Shown here piece after piece: positions 11,805 through 21,571 of a DNA stretch of 64,000 bases. The first letter of the stretch is position 1. The number at the start of each line of letters is the position of its first letter. A model generated the notes under the pieces. It saw only the letters and a list, made by a program, of their open reading frames with translations. It was not told the DNA's origin and did no database searches. A program made the translations under genes and the position numbers. Origin of the DNA: Spongilla lacustris (Eukaryota > Porifera > Demospongiae > Spongillida > Spongillidae); contig OX442419.1 of NCBI GenBank assembly GCA_949361645.1, forward strand, positions 2,255,028 to 2,319,027. Direction: 5' to 3'.

Positions 11805-12176
11805 TTCTTACTTCCATGGCCTCCACCCATGTGGCCCATGTACTGGTAGCAAACATGTAAGCATATGCAAGAGCTGGGGTCTAGCAGTAAGCAGGGGGAG
11901 ATGGTGAGGGATAGTTATGGACGACCTTGACATACATGTACACACACAGGTGTTGTCAAATTGCTGAAAACTTTAGCGGCTTCTATTGTTCCCATGGTGA
12001 TGGCTGAACAGCCTCCTTGTGCTAAAATGCCTGCATTGTGAGCAGCTGGAGAAGACCATGGAGAAGACCATGGAGAAGGTCCCTTGTGCTCCATTTTCAT
12101 CAAACACCACTTTGTAAGTAATAATTGAGTGGTGATTTATACACCACATGACCACATGTCCATCTACATGTGTACA

Positions 12177-12620
12177 GTAGCGGCTCACTAATAAGACCAC
12201 CCTGGGACGATTAGATCTTGTGTTAAAACTCGCTAATACGACCGTTTCGGTCTTACTGGTGAGTTTCCCGCCTTTTGAATTCGAAATGTGCATTGATTAG
12301 AATACCAGAATAAATTAATTAGCAGTGAACAAACAAACGAATCGTAACAAAATAACAGCTGGAACAAGGATGAACAATGATGCCAAAGATTGTAAAGCAA
12401 GCTTAGAGCTGGCTCGTGTGTGCATAAACATTGCTAACTCCAGTAGTACGGGATCATCGATTATCCCCGCAATCGAATGCATGGTGGTCGTTAGAGCTAC
12501 CAACTGTATTAGGACTAAGGAATCCACTTCATTGATCACCTGTTCAGAGAAAGAAAGGTACACAAAAACGCCCCCCAAAAATTACACACTAATGTACTGG
12601 TCTTATTGGGCGGTGGTCCA
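12177..12620. mobile_element. Possible pogo/Tigger-like non-autonomous element
   Basis: The left side starts TA-CAGTAGCGGCTCACTAATAAGACC and repeats the motif as CTCGCTAATACGACC, a style of terminus familiar from pogo/Tigger elements. The right boundary is not secure; GTACTGGTCTTATTGGG near 12593-12610 is the best candidate. An open frame (12325-12630) fills most of the interior but matches nothing I know. Confidence 0.3.
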
Positions 12621-12629
12621 GGGCTGGTG

Positions 12630-12830
12630 AGAGGGGGGGTGGGGGGTAAGCGGGGTTACTTACCCCGGGCCCCAAGGTATAATAGGGGGCCCGGCAGGCC
12701 AAACTCAAGGGGGACCCCCCCCCCCCGCTCGTATTTTCAGAGCCTATAGCTATGGGCTATGGGGCCCTCAAATGATATGTTACCCTGGGCCTCACTACCC
12801 TCACTACGGCTCTCACTGGCCCTGCTGTGG
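12630..12830. other. GC-rich near-palindromic segment
   Basis: Runs of G and C surround GGGGCCC-type words; TTACCCCGGGCCCC on one side resembles TTACCCTGGGCC on the other. Possibly a degraded hairpin element similar to the one near 25408-25610. No gene. Confidence 0.35.
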
Positions 12831-13139
12831 TCAGATTGGGGAAGTATTCATATGAGTAGATAGTCGTCCTGTGGTGAGCCTGCAAGTGTTCATATGGGGG
12901 TCATTAGTCCTGGTCAGTGGTGAGCTTGTACTTGTAGGTCCTCTTATGTACTCATAGGGGGTGGGTGGTTTTTAATGATGTGGATACATGTACATGTAAG
13001 CACTTCATTGGCATGAATTACATTTGAGATAAAATCTAATCAAAACTTTTACACTACATGTACATACTTCTAAATATGCCTTGTTTTCTATAAACAGTCT
13101 GGCACTCTTGTGAGACTGAAGTATGGTTATGTTACCTAG

Positions 13140-13725
13140 AACACCAGGGGGAAAACGTTGTACAGGTGTACAGAAAGATGTGCATGTTCAAAACTGGTTT
13201 GGCACTAAGGCAAACATTCAATTCCCTCCTTCACGCTTTATACCTTGTGCACTGATTGGCTGGGGGTAATCTACATGTAACTACAGTGCCTTACATACCA
13301 CTGCAGCACCATGATGATGCTTAGAGCTGTTGATGGTACAGAAGTGTTTCCCCCAGGAGGTATGTGCCATTGTCCCAGGTATGGGACGGTTTGTGCCTTT
13401 GTGCTGTTGTGTGCAGATCTCATCTACATGTAGCGGAGGTACTGGCAGTTGTGACTAATCCATTTCACAGTTCCTTTGCTGAACTACATACATGGGGTGT
13501 AAAGAGATTCATCTACATTTACTACCTTGCGCCTTACATGTTTATTGTTGTGTTCTCCTACCATACATGTATGTGTAGATGAATCTCATTACCCCCAGCC
13601 ATGGATTAGTCAGAGACAAAACACAGCAAGTGGTATGGAAGGCACTGTAGTTACATGTAGATGAGATATGCACACACAGTACAAAGGCACAAACCATAAA
13701 GGAGAAAGTTGGGGGTGGGGGGACA
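13140..13725. repeat. Low-copy repeat R2, copy d and inverted fragment
   Basis: The direct R2 copy ends near 13440. From 13560 the words GTAGATGAATCTCATTACCCCCAGCC, GGCACTGTAGTTACATGTAG and GCACAAACCATAAAGG read as the reverse complement of R2. Confidence 0.6.
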
Positions 13726-13781
13726 AAACACAGCAACTTTACCAGCATGTAGTTGCAAAATACAGTGGTAACTAGTTACAA

Positions 13782-13925
13782 GAACCAGGACTGGTGGTGG
13801 TGCAGAACCAGGACTGGGGGCGGTGCAGTACCAGTACTGGTGATGCAGTACCAGGACTGGGGGTGCAGTACCAGGACTGGAGGTGGTGCAGTACCAGGAC
13901 TGGTGGTGGTGCTACACCAGTGTGG
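13782..13925. repeat. Minisatellite (ACCAGGACTGG...)
   Basis: About six units of 17-26 bp built on CAGTACCAGGACTGG with varying GGTGGTG spacers. Confidence 0.9.
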
Positions 13926-14027
13926 AGGCCCCATGTTATGTACACACACACTCCTGAGCTGTTTACAATAACAATCACTTCAACCATCTTCATCCACTTC
14001 ACTTCCTATGTCATGATAGTCTGCATT

Positions 14028-14159
<132 letters not shown>

Positions 14160-14325
14160 AATGTGAAGTAATCCCTATATGAAGCTGAACAACATGTAGT
14201 AGCTCTAGCTGCAGATATTGATATAAAGTTATATAAACATGCATTTTGTTAACATTTGTGTGTGTTTGTTTAAAGAGATAGGAGGGTATGTGGCCAACCC
14301 TTAATGCAATTGGTTGTGTCAACAG

Positions 14326-14518
14326 GTACCTGTGTGGACTCTGTTGATGCCTCTTGTGAGGGCCAACTGGGGCAGATCTGGAAATGTGTTAGGGACATGT
14401 TCAGCTTACAAGACAACAGGTTTGTGGGAGGCATGGGGTTAAATGTTTGTTATAGTCTTTCCCACAGTGATGGAGGGGGCGTGTCTCTTCACCTTCAACA
14501 GCACATCACAAGCCTTTG
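14326..14518 (+). CDS. Orphan Cys-rich ectodomain exon (phase 1 to 2)
   Basis: Acceptor CAACAG precedes 14326 and donor GTGAGT follows 14518. The 193-nt exon is open in the phase 1 to 2 frame and encodes 63 complete codons with spaced cysteines (TCVDSVDASCEG, IWKCVRD, NVCYSLS). Its last bases, TTTG before GTGAGTT, match the end of gene B's EGF-like exon, and the phases are the same. It could therefore be a longer alternative ectodomain for the same gene family. No transmembrane exon was found downstream before 16 kb, so it may be stranded. Decayed copies lie at 365-620 and 28040-28200. Confidence 0.45.
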
Positions 14519-14850
14519 GTGAGTTGTACAAACACAGCTGATAGCATTGGTGATGTTCTGGGTATGGGTTCTGTCTCCCTGGGGTTGGAACCATAATTTT
14601 TAATTGTGCATTATTGGCCAGCCATTTATTAGAGCATCATGCACACATTCCTAGTAGTACATTGTTTGCTGTCATTGTTAATAGCACTATATAGTAGTAC
14701 GCACATCTGTTCAATGTTGTCTGCCGGTGGGACTCACAACACATATGATCTGACCACCAAGCGCAAACTCACCTAAGGTTGGCATACATGGGCCTGTAAC
14801 GTATATGCAGCAAATTCTGCATGCAGGTATGTGTGCAAATGAGATTTCTG

Positions 14851-14854
<4 letters not shown>

Positions 14855-14938
<84 letters not shown>

Positions 14939-14940
14939 TG
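14855..14940. repeat. (GT)n microsatellite
   Basis: Long pure GT run with a GTGCGTGT start. Confidence 0.97.
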
Positions 14941-15145
14941 TGCATGTGTGTTTATGCATGTGTGTTTATAGGTGTATTTGTCTGCATCTACGTATTGTCT
15001 CTAGAAGTAAACACACAGTTGCATCCCCTACTGCCATTGCTCTCGTGCATTTCTGTGCCATATGCAATAACTTCCGGTGATGAGATGTCATTGTTCAGCT
15101 GGTCAAATCAAGGATTATTAACTATTATTTGGTCAAATACAAACA

Positions 15146-15240
15146 GGTATGTCTCTCTCCCTGCATCACCTTGCTCACTTTGGACATGCATATATACACC
15201 TCGGATTAGGAAAGCTCAAACAATGGTGTGAAGGATTTAC
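15146..15240 (+). pseudogene. Decayed copy of the signal-peptide module intron/exon
   Basis: The words CTCTCTCCCTGCATCACCTTGCTCAC, TTGGACATGCATA and CTCAAACAATGGTG match the D module at 16138-16215 in order. The hydrophobic coding part that should follow is missing and is replaced by GTGTGT repeats. Confidence 0.6.
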
Positions 15241-15249
15241 ATGTATGTG

Positions 15250-15417
<168 letters not shown>

Positions 15418-15419
15418 AA

Positions 15420-15660
15420 CTGTAGCTTTATCGATAATGTCATGTCTGATCTGGGTGCTATGTGTTCAGCTGTACTGTGGTCCATGTGTGCAGGGGGACA
15501 CTACTGAGATGGGGGTGGGGATAGAGTTAGTTTTATTTTCTTGCATTTTGAACCATTTAAAACAAAGTTTACATGGTGGCTGCTCAACCCCTTCCCCCCC
15601 CCCCCCCCGTTACAGCAAAGAGGACCAGCAGATCAAATATATGGTTGCCCTGGCAAGGGT
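15420..15660 (+). repeat. Low-copy repeat R4, copy 1
   Basis: Matches 18830-19030 in order: ATGTCATGTCTGATCTGGGTGCTATGTG, CTTGCATTTTGAA, TTACATGGTGGCTGCT and AGCAAAGAGGACCAGCAGAT. A poly-C run (15594-15608) interrupts this copy. The AAAGAGGACCAGCAG segment follows an acceptor-like CAG and could be a small exon. Confidence 0.65.
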
Positions 15661-15789
15661 CGTGCTCAATCTCTGATACAGGGCTGTGATGGCTGCAGAC
15701 TTTGGGCAGTTCTGAGGTGTGACCAAGTGAGAGGCAAGCTGTGATAGTGCCCCAACACCCCAACACCAGTAGGTCTCCACAGCTATTAA

Positions 15790-15882
15790 CCTCGTCCCCA
15801 GGCCCTGTTTTTATAAGTTGCGGGGGCGAAAAACAGGTTTTTCGCCCCCGCAACATCTAAAAAACAGGGCCTGGGGACGAGG
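15790..15882. mobile_element. Palindromic hairpin MITE (CCTCGTCCCCAGGCCC family)
   Basis: 93 bp that folds almost end to end. The outer arm CCTCGTCCCCAGGCCCTGTTTT pairs with AAAACAGGGCCTGGGGACGAGG, and the inner arm GTTGCGGGGGCGAAAAA pairs with its complement around CAGG. CTCCACAGCTAT on the left and CTACACAGCTAT on the right look like a 12-bp direct repeat with one mismatch. A weaker relative lies at 47178-47266. Confidence 0.75.
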
Positions 15883-16021
15883 CTACACAGCTATACACAT
15901 ATATGCAAGAGGCGATGGGGAAAGACACGTGGCAATGATCTTGAATGGTTGTGGTATTGCGTAACTACACAAAATTAATTAGTACTACAATTGGAATGAC
16001 CACAGTGCCACAACTGACATC

Positions 16022-16281
16022 ATGATCATGAATATTCACTGTCCTCCAAGGTTCGGACTCACTAGATTCATCACAGACCAATTCCATTCTCAGGTAAGAT
16101 TTTGGCAGGTTTCTATTGTACTGGCTAAAATATATGCCTCTCTCCCTGCATCACCTCGCTTACCTTGGACATGCATACGCCTCGGATTTACTGAATAGCG
16201 CAGCTCAAATAATGGTGCAATGGATTTACAGTGTGCTGGTTGTCGTCAGTGTATGCATCCAACTCGTGCAGGGAAAACTTG
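16022..16281 (+). pseudogene. Module D: signal-peptide exons of the same family, probably broken
   Basis: Exon 1 candidate 16022-16093 ends CAG-GTAAGA, and its intron start (TTTTGGCAGGTTTCTATTGTACT) aligns with intron 1 of genes B and C. Exon 2 ends at 16281 with GTAAGT in phase 1 like its relatives and encodes a clear hydrophobic stretch (VLVVVSVCIQLVQG). The only acceptor, AATAG at about 16202, puts exon 2 in the wrong phase for exon 1. Translation could instead start at an ATG inside exon 2 (16212). There is no TATA box 53 nt upstream, and no downstream exons were found. I favour a truncated relative. Confidence 0.5.
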
Positions 16282-16375
16282 GTAAGTGCGCTTACAAAGT
16301 GTTAGGGCCGATATAAATGTTCACTATAGATATGATATTTTTTTTCCCGATGTATTCGCGTGTACACAGTGATGG

Positions 16376-16567
16376 CGCGGTCAGTCTTGACCGTCCGCCA
16401 ACGTGAGCTTTTTTTTTTACAATGATGTTATACCGTAGGTCCACGACCAGCTCGGTAGTAGTCGTGGACCTACTGGCTACGGTATAACATCATTCTTTTT
16501 TTTTTTTTGAAGAAACTCACACGAAATTTATCCTTTTGGCCTTGGCGGACGGTCAAGACTGACCGCG
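16376..16567. mobile_element. 192-bp palindromic MITE
   Basis: Perfect 26-bp terminal inverted repeats (16376-16401 and 16542-16567; CGCGGTCAGTCTTGACCGTCC...). A second inverted pair inside (16421-16447 against 16461-16494) is separated by a short loop, with poly-T on both inner sides. No target duplication was obvious. It sits 95 bp after the module D donor. Confidence 0.85.
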
Positions 16568-16974
16568 GCAAGTCGGTACAATTTAACAATAGCCGTTGAA
16601 ACGACGAGTAGAATATAAAAGAGAAACTGTTATGCTTGCAGATATGTAGTCCAGTGTTGCCGCGAAATAACTTTCCTCAGGTTCGTTAATCGTCGAATTA
16701 AACATGATCAATTAGTAATCGAGCTATTGTTACTTTACTTGCACTGTGTTACTAATTGAATTCATTGAATCTTACCTTTATTGTTAGTACTTAGTAAACC
16801 CACCTGTCGTTGAACGCTCTCCTCTCGTGCCTTTGTTGTGTACACAGCGCTTCTTTATCCAAACTACTACGACCGCGTATGGCCAGAAATATGAGTTTCA
16901 ACCTTGGTTACCTTCACCAAATAACATTGTTTAAGAAGCGTGGTAATTTTTTATTTCCTCAGAGCCTGTTGTGT

Positions 16975-17147
16975 GTGTGTGTATGTGTTTGTGTGTGTGT
17001 GTGTATGTGTGTGTGTATTAGTTGGGCGTGGCCCTCCCTTTAGTTGGGCGTGGCCCTCCCTCCGCCAATACGCGAAGGGAGGGCCACGCCCAACTATGTG
17101 TGTATGTGTTTGTGTGTGTGTGTGTGTGTGCGTGTGTGTGTGTGTGC

Positions 17148-17188
<41 letters not shown>

Positions 17189-17190
17189 AG
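16975..17190. repeat. (GT)n microsatellite split by a hairpin
   Basis: Two GT tracts (16975-17018 and 17096-17190) with the foldback at 17019-17096 between them. Confidence 0.95.
17019..17096. mobile_element. Short foldback with duplicated arm
   Basis: TAGTTGGGCGTGGCCCTCCCT occurs at 17019-17039 and 17041-17061, and its exact reverse complement at 17076-17096, with a 14-bp loop. It interrupts a GT array, so it was inserted after, or mobilised into, the microsatellite. Confidence 0.8.
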
Positions 17191-17199
17191 ATTGATATG

Positions 17200-17760
17200 T
17201 GTAGTGGCCTGAGCATTACACTAATGCACCAAAATGCTAGGGGCTTTGCTGGCAAGAAGCACATCATGTGAAGTATTACAGTGGAACCTGGTCACCTGTC
17301 ACCTCACATAACTAAAGTCATGAGCAGATCTATGTGGCTAGTTTTGGCACCCTACATGGCATGTAGTAACATTATAATGTTGTGTATACAAACAATTATT
17401 TAAAGGTTAACTGTTTAATTGGGGGGTTCCCCAGCCCACATATCATACACATAGACATACATTGCCATAAGCACATTGCCATGTAAGTGGAACATTATCA
17501 ACCTGTACATGTATGTATCTTCTCTCCCCACATTCCCCTTCTACCCCTGCACCTTTGTAATCACCCCCACAGGCTCACCTCTACTGTCTAACACACGCAT
17601 ACAAACTCATCACTGACCCAGCCAGCACCATTAGATGTGCAGTCCACCTGCATGTGGGGTCATATTGAGGTACTGACTGTTGTGACAAATCCATTTCCTT
17701 TGCCATTACACAATGTTAGTACTCCAACATATTCAAAATAGTTGAATCTTCCACTCATGA
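17200..17760. other. No gene seen
   Basis: Unique sequence between microsatellites with no credible exon. Confidence 0.5.
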
Positions 17761-17765
17761 GCAAA

Positions 17766-18697
17766 CCCTCCCTCCCTCCCTCCCTCCCTCCCTCCCTCCC
17801 TCCCTCCCTCCCTCCCTCCCTCCCTCCCTCCCTCCCTCCCTCCCTCCCTCCCTCCCTCCCTCCCTCCCTCCCTCCCTCCCTCCCTCCCTCCCTCCCTCCC
17901 TCCCTCCCTCCCTCCCTCCCTCCCTCCCTCCCTCCCTCCCTCCCTCCCTCCCTCCCTCCCTCCCTCCCTCCCTCCCTCCCTCCCTCCCTCCCTCCCTCCC
18001 TCCCTCCCTCCCTCCCTCCCTCCCTCCCTCCCTCCCTCCCTCCCTCCCTCCCTCCCTCCCTCCCTCCCTCCCTCCCTCCCTCCCTCCCTCCCTCCCTCCC
18101 TCCCTCCCTCCCTCCCTCCCTCCCTCCCTCCCTCCCTCCCTCCCTCCCTCCCTCCCTCCCTCCCTCCCTCCCTCCCTCCCTCCCTCCCTCCCTCCCTCCC
18201 TCCCTCCCTCCCTCCCTCCCTCCCTCCCTCCCTCCCTCCCTCCCTCCCTCCCTCCCTCCCTCCCTCCCTCCCTCCCTCCCTCCCTCCCTCCCTCCCTCCC
18301 TCCCTCCCTCCCTCCCTCCCTCCCTCCCTCCCTCCCTCCCTCCCTCCCTCCCTCCCTCCCTCCCTCCCTCCCTCCCTCCCTCCCTCCCTCCCTCCCTCCC
18401 TCCCTCCCTCCCTCCCTCCCTCCCTCCCTCCCTCCCTCCCTCCCTCCCTCCCTCCCTCCCTCCCTCCCTCCCTCCCTCCCTCCCTCCCTCCCTCCCTCCC
18501 TCCCTCCCTCCCTCCCTCCCTCCCTCCCTCCCTCCCTCCCTCCCTCCCTCCCTCCCTCCCTCCCTCCCTCCCTCCCTCCCTCCCTCCCTCCCTCCCTCCC
18601 TCCCTCCCTCCCTGCCTCCCTCACTCACTCACTCACTCACTCCCTCACTCACTCACTCACTCACTCACTCCCTCACTCACTCACTCACTCACTCACA
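17766..18697. repeat. Giant (TCCC)n tract with (TCAC)n end
   Basis: About 850 bp of near-perfect TCCC repeats, one TGCC break near 18614, then about 80 bp of TCAC with a few TCCC units. The minus strand is continuous GGGA. The 290-350-residue Pro/Ser/Leu and Gly/Arg/Glu frames are artefacts. Confidence 0.99.
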
Positions 18698-18756
18698 AAA
18701 TAAGAACACATGTAGCTATGCTGAAGTAAATGTATTAACCACAACACACTGGAAGT

Positions 18757-19030
18757 GTTATTGTGGTGATAACAACATCCTGTTTTAGTATTGGCTGTTC
18801 ACCTAATGTAATGTATTTATGAGCATTCAGCTTAGAAGATAATCTCATGCCTGACCTGGGTACTATGTGTTCAGCAGTACTGTGGTTCATGTATGCAGTT
18901 AGTTACATGTAGTTTACTTTCTTGCATCATTTTTATAATGAATCGAAGCTTACATGGTGGCTGCTTCTTTAGTATTACCATCTTCTCAGAGTGTTATATA
19001 GCAAAGAGGACCAGCAGATGAAATATATAT
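18757..19030 (+). repeat. Low-copy repeats R3 (start) and R4, copy 2
   Basis: 18757-18815 matches 11187-11245. 18830-19030 matches 15420-15640. Finding the two joined here suggests that this is the more intact arrangement. Confidence 0.6.
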
Positions 19031-19100
19031 AGGCATATCTAACTTTGTGTAGAATTTTGATCACGCCACATTTCTACTACATCAAAGTAAGCACTGCTAT

Positions 19101-19149
19101 CACCTAGCTGTTGTTGCACAACGCAGAATTGTGCAACAACAGCTAGGTG
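19101..19149. mobile_element. 49-bp perfect hairpin
   Basis: Perfect 21-bp arms (19101-19121 and 19129-19149; CACCTAGCTGTTGTTGCACAA) around CGCAGAA. Either a minimal MITE or an end-joined remnant. Confidence 0.8.
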
Positions 19150-19320
19150 GATTTAGGGTGGAATGGCTGCGGGATCATGTTAACCTGCCATTTCAACCAA
19201 GGTGGTCAGCAGCTTATAGTAACTCTTTATAGCCCTGCATTGTTACTAGACTGGCTTAAGTTTGCTCTACAATGTAGGTAGTTATAGGAAAGGTTTGTAG
19301 GAATAATTGTGCATTTAATT

Positions 19321-19386
<66 letters not shown>

Positions 19387-19412
19387 ACACACACACACGC
19401 ACACACACACAT

Positions 19413-19470
<58 letters not shown>
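19321..19470. repeat. (CA)n microsatellite
   Basis: 150 bp of CA with AAAC, AGAC and ATGC interruptions. Confidence 0.97.
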
Positions 19471-19474
<4 letters not shown>

Positions 19475-19530
19475 GACTATGTGGATGTGTTACGTCAGTA
19501 AACCACACTGATATGCAATGTTAAAATGTC
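19471..19530 (+). repeat. Direct repeat with 20260-20330
   Basis: AGAGGACTATGTGGATGTGTTA and CCACACTGATA occur here and at 20260-20315. In both places they follow a CA tract. Confidence 0.7.
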
Positions 19531-19550
19531 TTGTGAAACAACCGGCTGGG

Positions 19551-20093
19551 GTTACGTCAGATCCATGTGTGAAGGCCCTCTCATAGGCGTATTAGAATAG
19601 CAGAAAAAGTTAATACCAGTTATTAACTAGCTGAACTAACTAATGTGATTTTGTTGCCCTTTATGAAACAGAGGCATGTAGAACATCTGTACTTGTGGTA
19701 TGCTCGATGGGCCATGCCTACTGGCCCAGGCTTGTGTGTGTTGTTATTGTGAACTACATGTAACCTTAGACAACATTCAGATGCATGTACCTCAGGATAT
19801 CCCACCCGTACTGAACTCCATGATGCGACCGCTGCACATTGAGATGCTCACATCAATGGCTGAGCATTTCTTGACTGGAGGGAGGCAGGAGCAGGAGAAG
19901 CAGACATGTCACAATAACAAGACACACAGTAGGCATGGCCCATCGAGCATACCACAGATGCCCTGCATGCCTCTGTTTCATTAAGGGCAACAGAATCACA
20001 TCAGTTAGTTCAGCTAGTTAATAACTGGTATTAACTTTTTCTGCTATTCTAGTACCCTATGAGAGAGCTTTCACACATAGATGCAACAGTTTA
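19551..20093. mobile_element. Long inverted repeat with an open-frame spacer
   Basis: Arms of about 170 bp (19551-19725 and 19928-20093) are inverted copies of each other: TTAATACCAGTTATTAACTAG pairs with CTAGTTAATAACTGGTATTAA, and the GTGGTATGCTCGATGGGCC block pairs with its complement. The right arm continues into R3. The structure is that of a foldback element or an inverted duplication. Confidence 0.75.
19764..19957 (+). CDS. Open frame in the inverted-repeat spacer
   Basis: The spacer between the arms is open and reads like normal protein (QDIPPVLNSMMRPLHIEML, then TSMAEHFLTGGRQEQEKQ). It has mixed composition and no repeat bias. No clear acceptor or donor bounds it, and I do not recognise the family. 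It could be a captured host exon or part of a transposase. Confidence 0.3.
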
Positions 20094-20330
20094 AATTTGT
20101 ACAAGAGAGGAAGCACAGTACAAAGACATGCAAAAGGTCACCACTTTGAGAAGTCGTATTAAAAAGTGGGCAGGATTGTCCGCACACACACACACATACC
20201 ACTCACATGCATACACACACACAGAGCACACACCACACACCACTCACACACATAAACACACAGAGGACTATGTGGATGTGTTAGGGTCACTAGATGTCAG
20301 CAAGCCACACTGATAGCAATGGTATAGTGT
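20022..20330 (+). repeat. Low-copy repeat R3, copy 2, with CA tract
   Basis: Shares TAATAACTGGTATTAACTTT, TTTGTACAAGAGAGGA and CAAAAGGTCACCACTTTGAGA with 11245-11380. The segment also serves as the outer part of the right arm of the inverted repeat. Confidence 0.7.
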
Positions 20331-20339
20331 CTGGTGTGC

Positions 20340-21510
20340 TGGGATAGTGAAATGACCTGCTGGGACCATGAGGGTAGAGAAAAGTCATGGTGATCTCCGA
20401 ATGGTCTGTTTCCATGACATACCCTAACCACCAAGTAGTGTTGTATTTATATCCTTTTATGTCACCAAGGGCAACAGCACCAGCTTGTGACAAGCTCCCC
20501 TGTGCTCCCTTGCTGGGCAAATCCTTTTATGAGTGTTGTCAGTCATAGCTGTCTGGCGTCACTTTCAAGTATTTGAGTACATAGCCACTGCAAATCCAGA
20601 CATCACATATTGCATAGGAAGTCAGTTAGAGTGGGATGGCCATGGAATCACGTGGGACAGTGAAGCTGACCGTGTACACATACCATCCAGATAATCTGTA
20701 TATACAGCATGTTACCTTCCTGCATTCTTTATGTCCCACAATATTCTATGGTCATCCCACTCCAACCGACTTCCCATGTCATTTTATTTTAAAGCATTTA
20801 AATTTGTTAGCAAGGGATACACCTGAGTGCATTTCTAACTTTCAGAAACATCAGCAAAGCCATATATTGTACATGTATGTATTGTATTTACTTACATGTA
20901 CTACTGACTGCTTTTAGCATATCTATATGCAATTATGCTATACATGTATTTTTGTGACTTAAAAAGTGCGAGAGTTGCAAAGTGGTTGGGGCTCTGCCCC
21001 AGCCCCCGATGGGAGAGCTTACAGCCGCTCCCCCATACCCCCTAGATAGAATGTTTAGCCCCCTTGCCGGCCCGATCCTAAATCGCTTCCGCCAGCTCTG
21101 GTGTGTGTGCATTGTGCCAATGTCTTCAGGTTTTTTTTTCTGGGGGGGGGGGGGGGCATGAACTATGCGATACTGTCTGCGTCCCCATCATGTACTAAAC
21201 GCAATTCACTATAGTGAGATGTACAATGATCGCTTTTTCAGTACTAGTAAGTTTAAGAGTAAGTTTTAAAGCCATGTGCCTTCAGCCTGCAAGCTTAAAA
21301 AGGCTTGCTTGAAGTAGTCACATGCGCGGCATTTAATTTTATAGGCCAAATGGGAACTGTGCCCATTTTTCTTTTGAAGTACCAAAATTGGTTGTCAAAA
21401 TTACCACTAGCTCAAATAAATAATTATGACTTATTAATAGTACGCTAGCGCACGCGATACTACAGGTGGATGTATATGTTATAGCGGATGTATTACATCC
21501 GGCTCGATCT
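20340..21510. other. No gene seen
   Basis: Unique sequence. The stretch 20980-21110 (GGGGCTCTGCCCCAGCCCCC...) and a poly-G run near 21145-21156 are GC-rich and may be a decayed element. Confidence 0.45.
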
Positions 21511-21518
21511 ATTACACG

Positions 21519-21525
21519 TATAAAA
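21519..21525 (+). promoter_or_regulatory. TATA box of gene B
   Basis: TATAAAA, 53 nt upstream of the ATG at 21572. The following bases GTACAATGG and the TGCAAGATG start context are shared with gene C. Confidence 0.7.
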
Positions 21526-21571
21526 GTACAATGGGTCTAAGAGTTGTTCAGTTTCGGTGTGGAATTGCAAG

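Noticed and set aside
17660..18788. Gly-Arg-Glu and Pro-Ser-Leu proteins of about 300 residues
   Set aside because: Pure translation of a (TCCC)n microsatellite in all frames.
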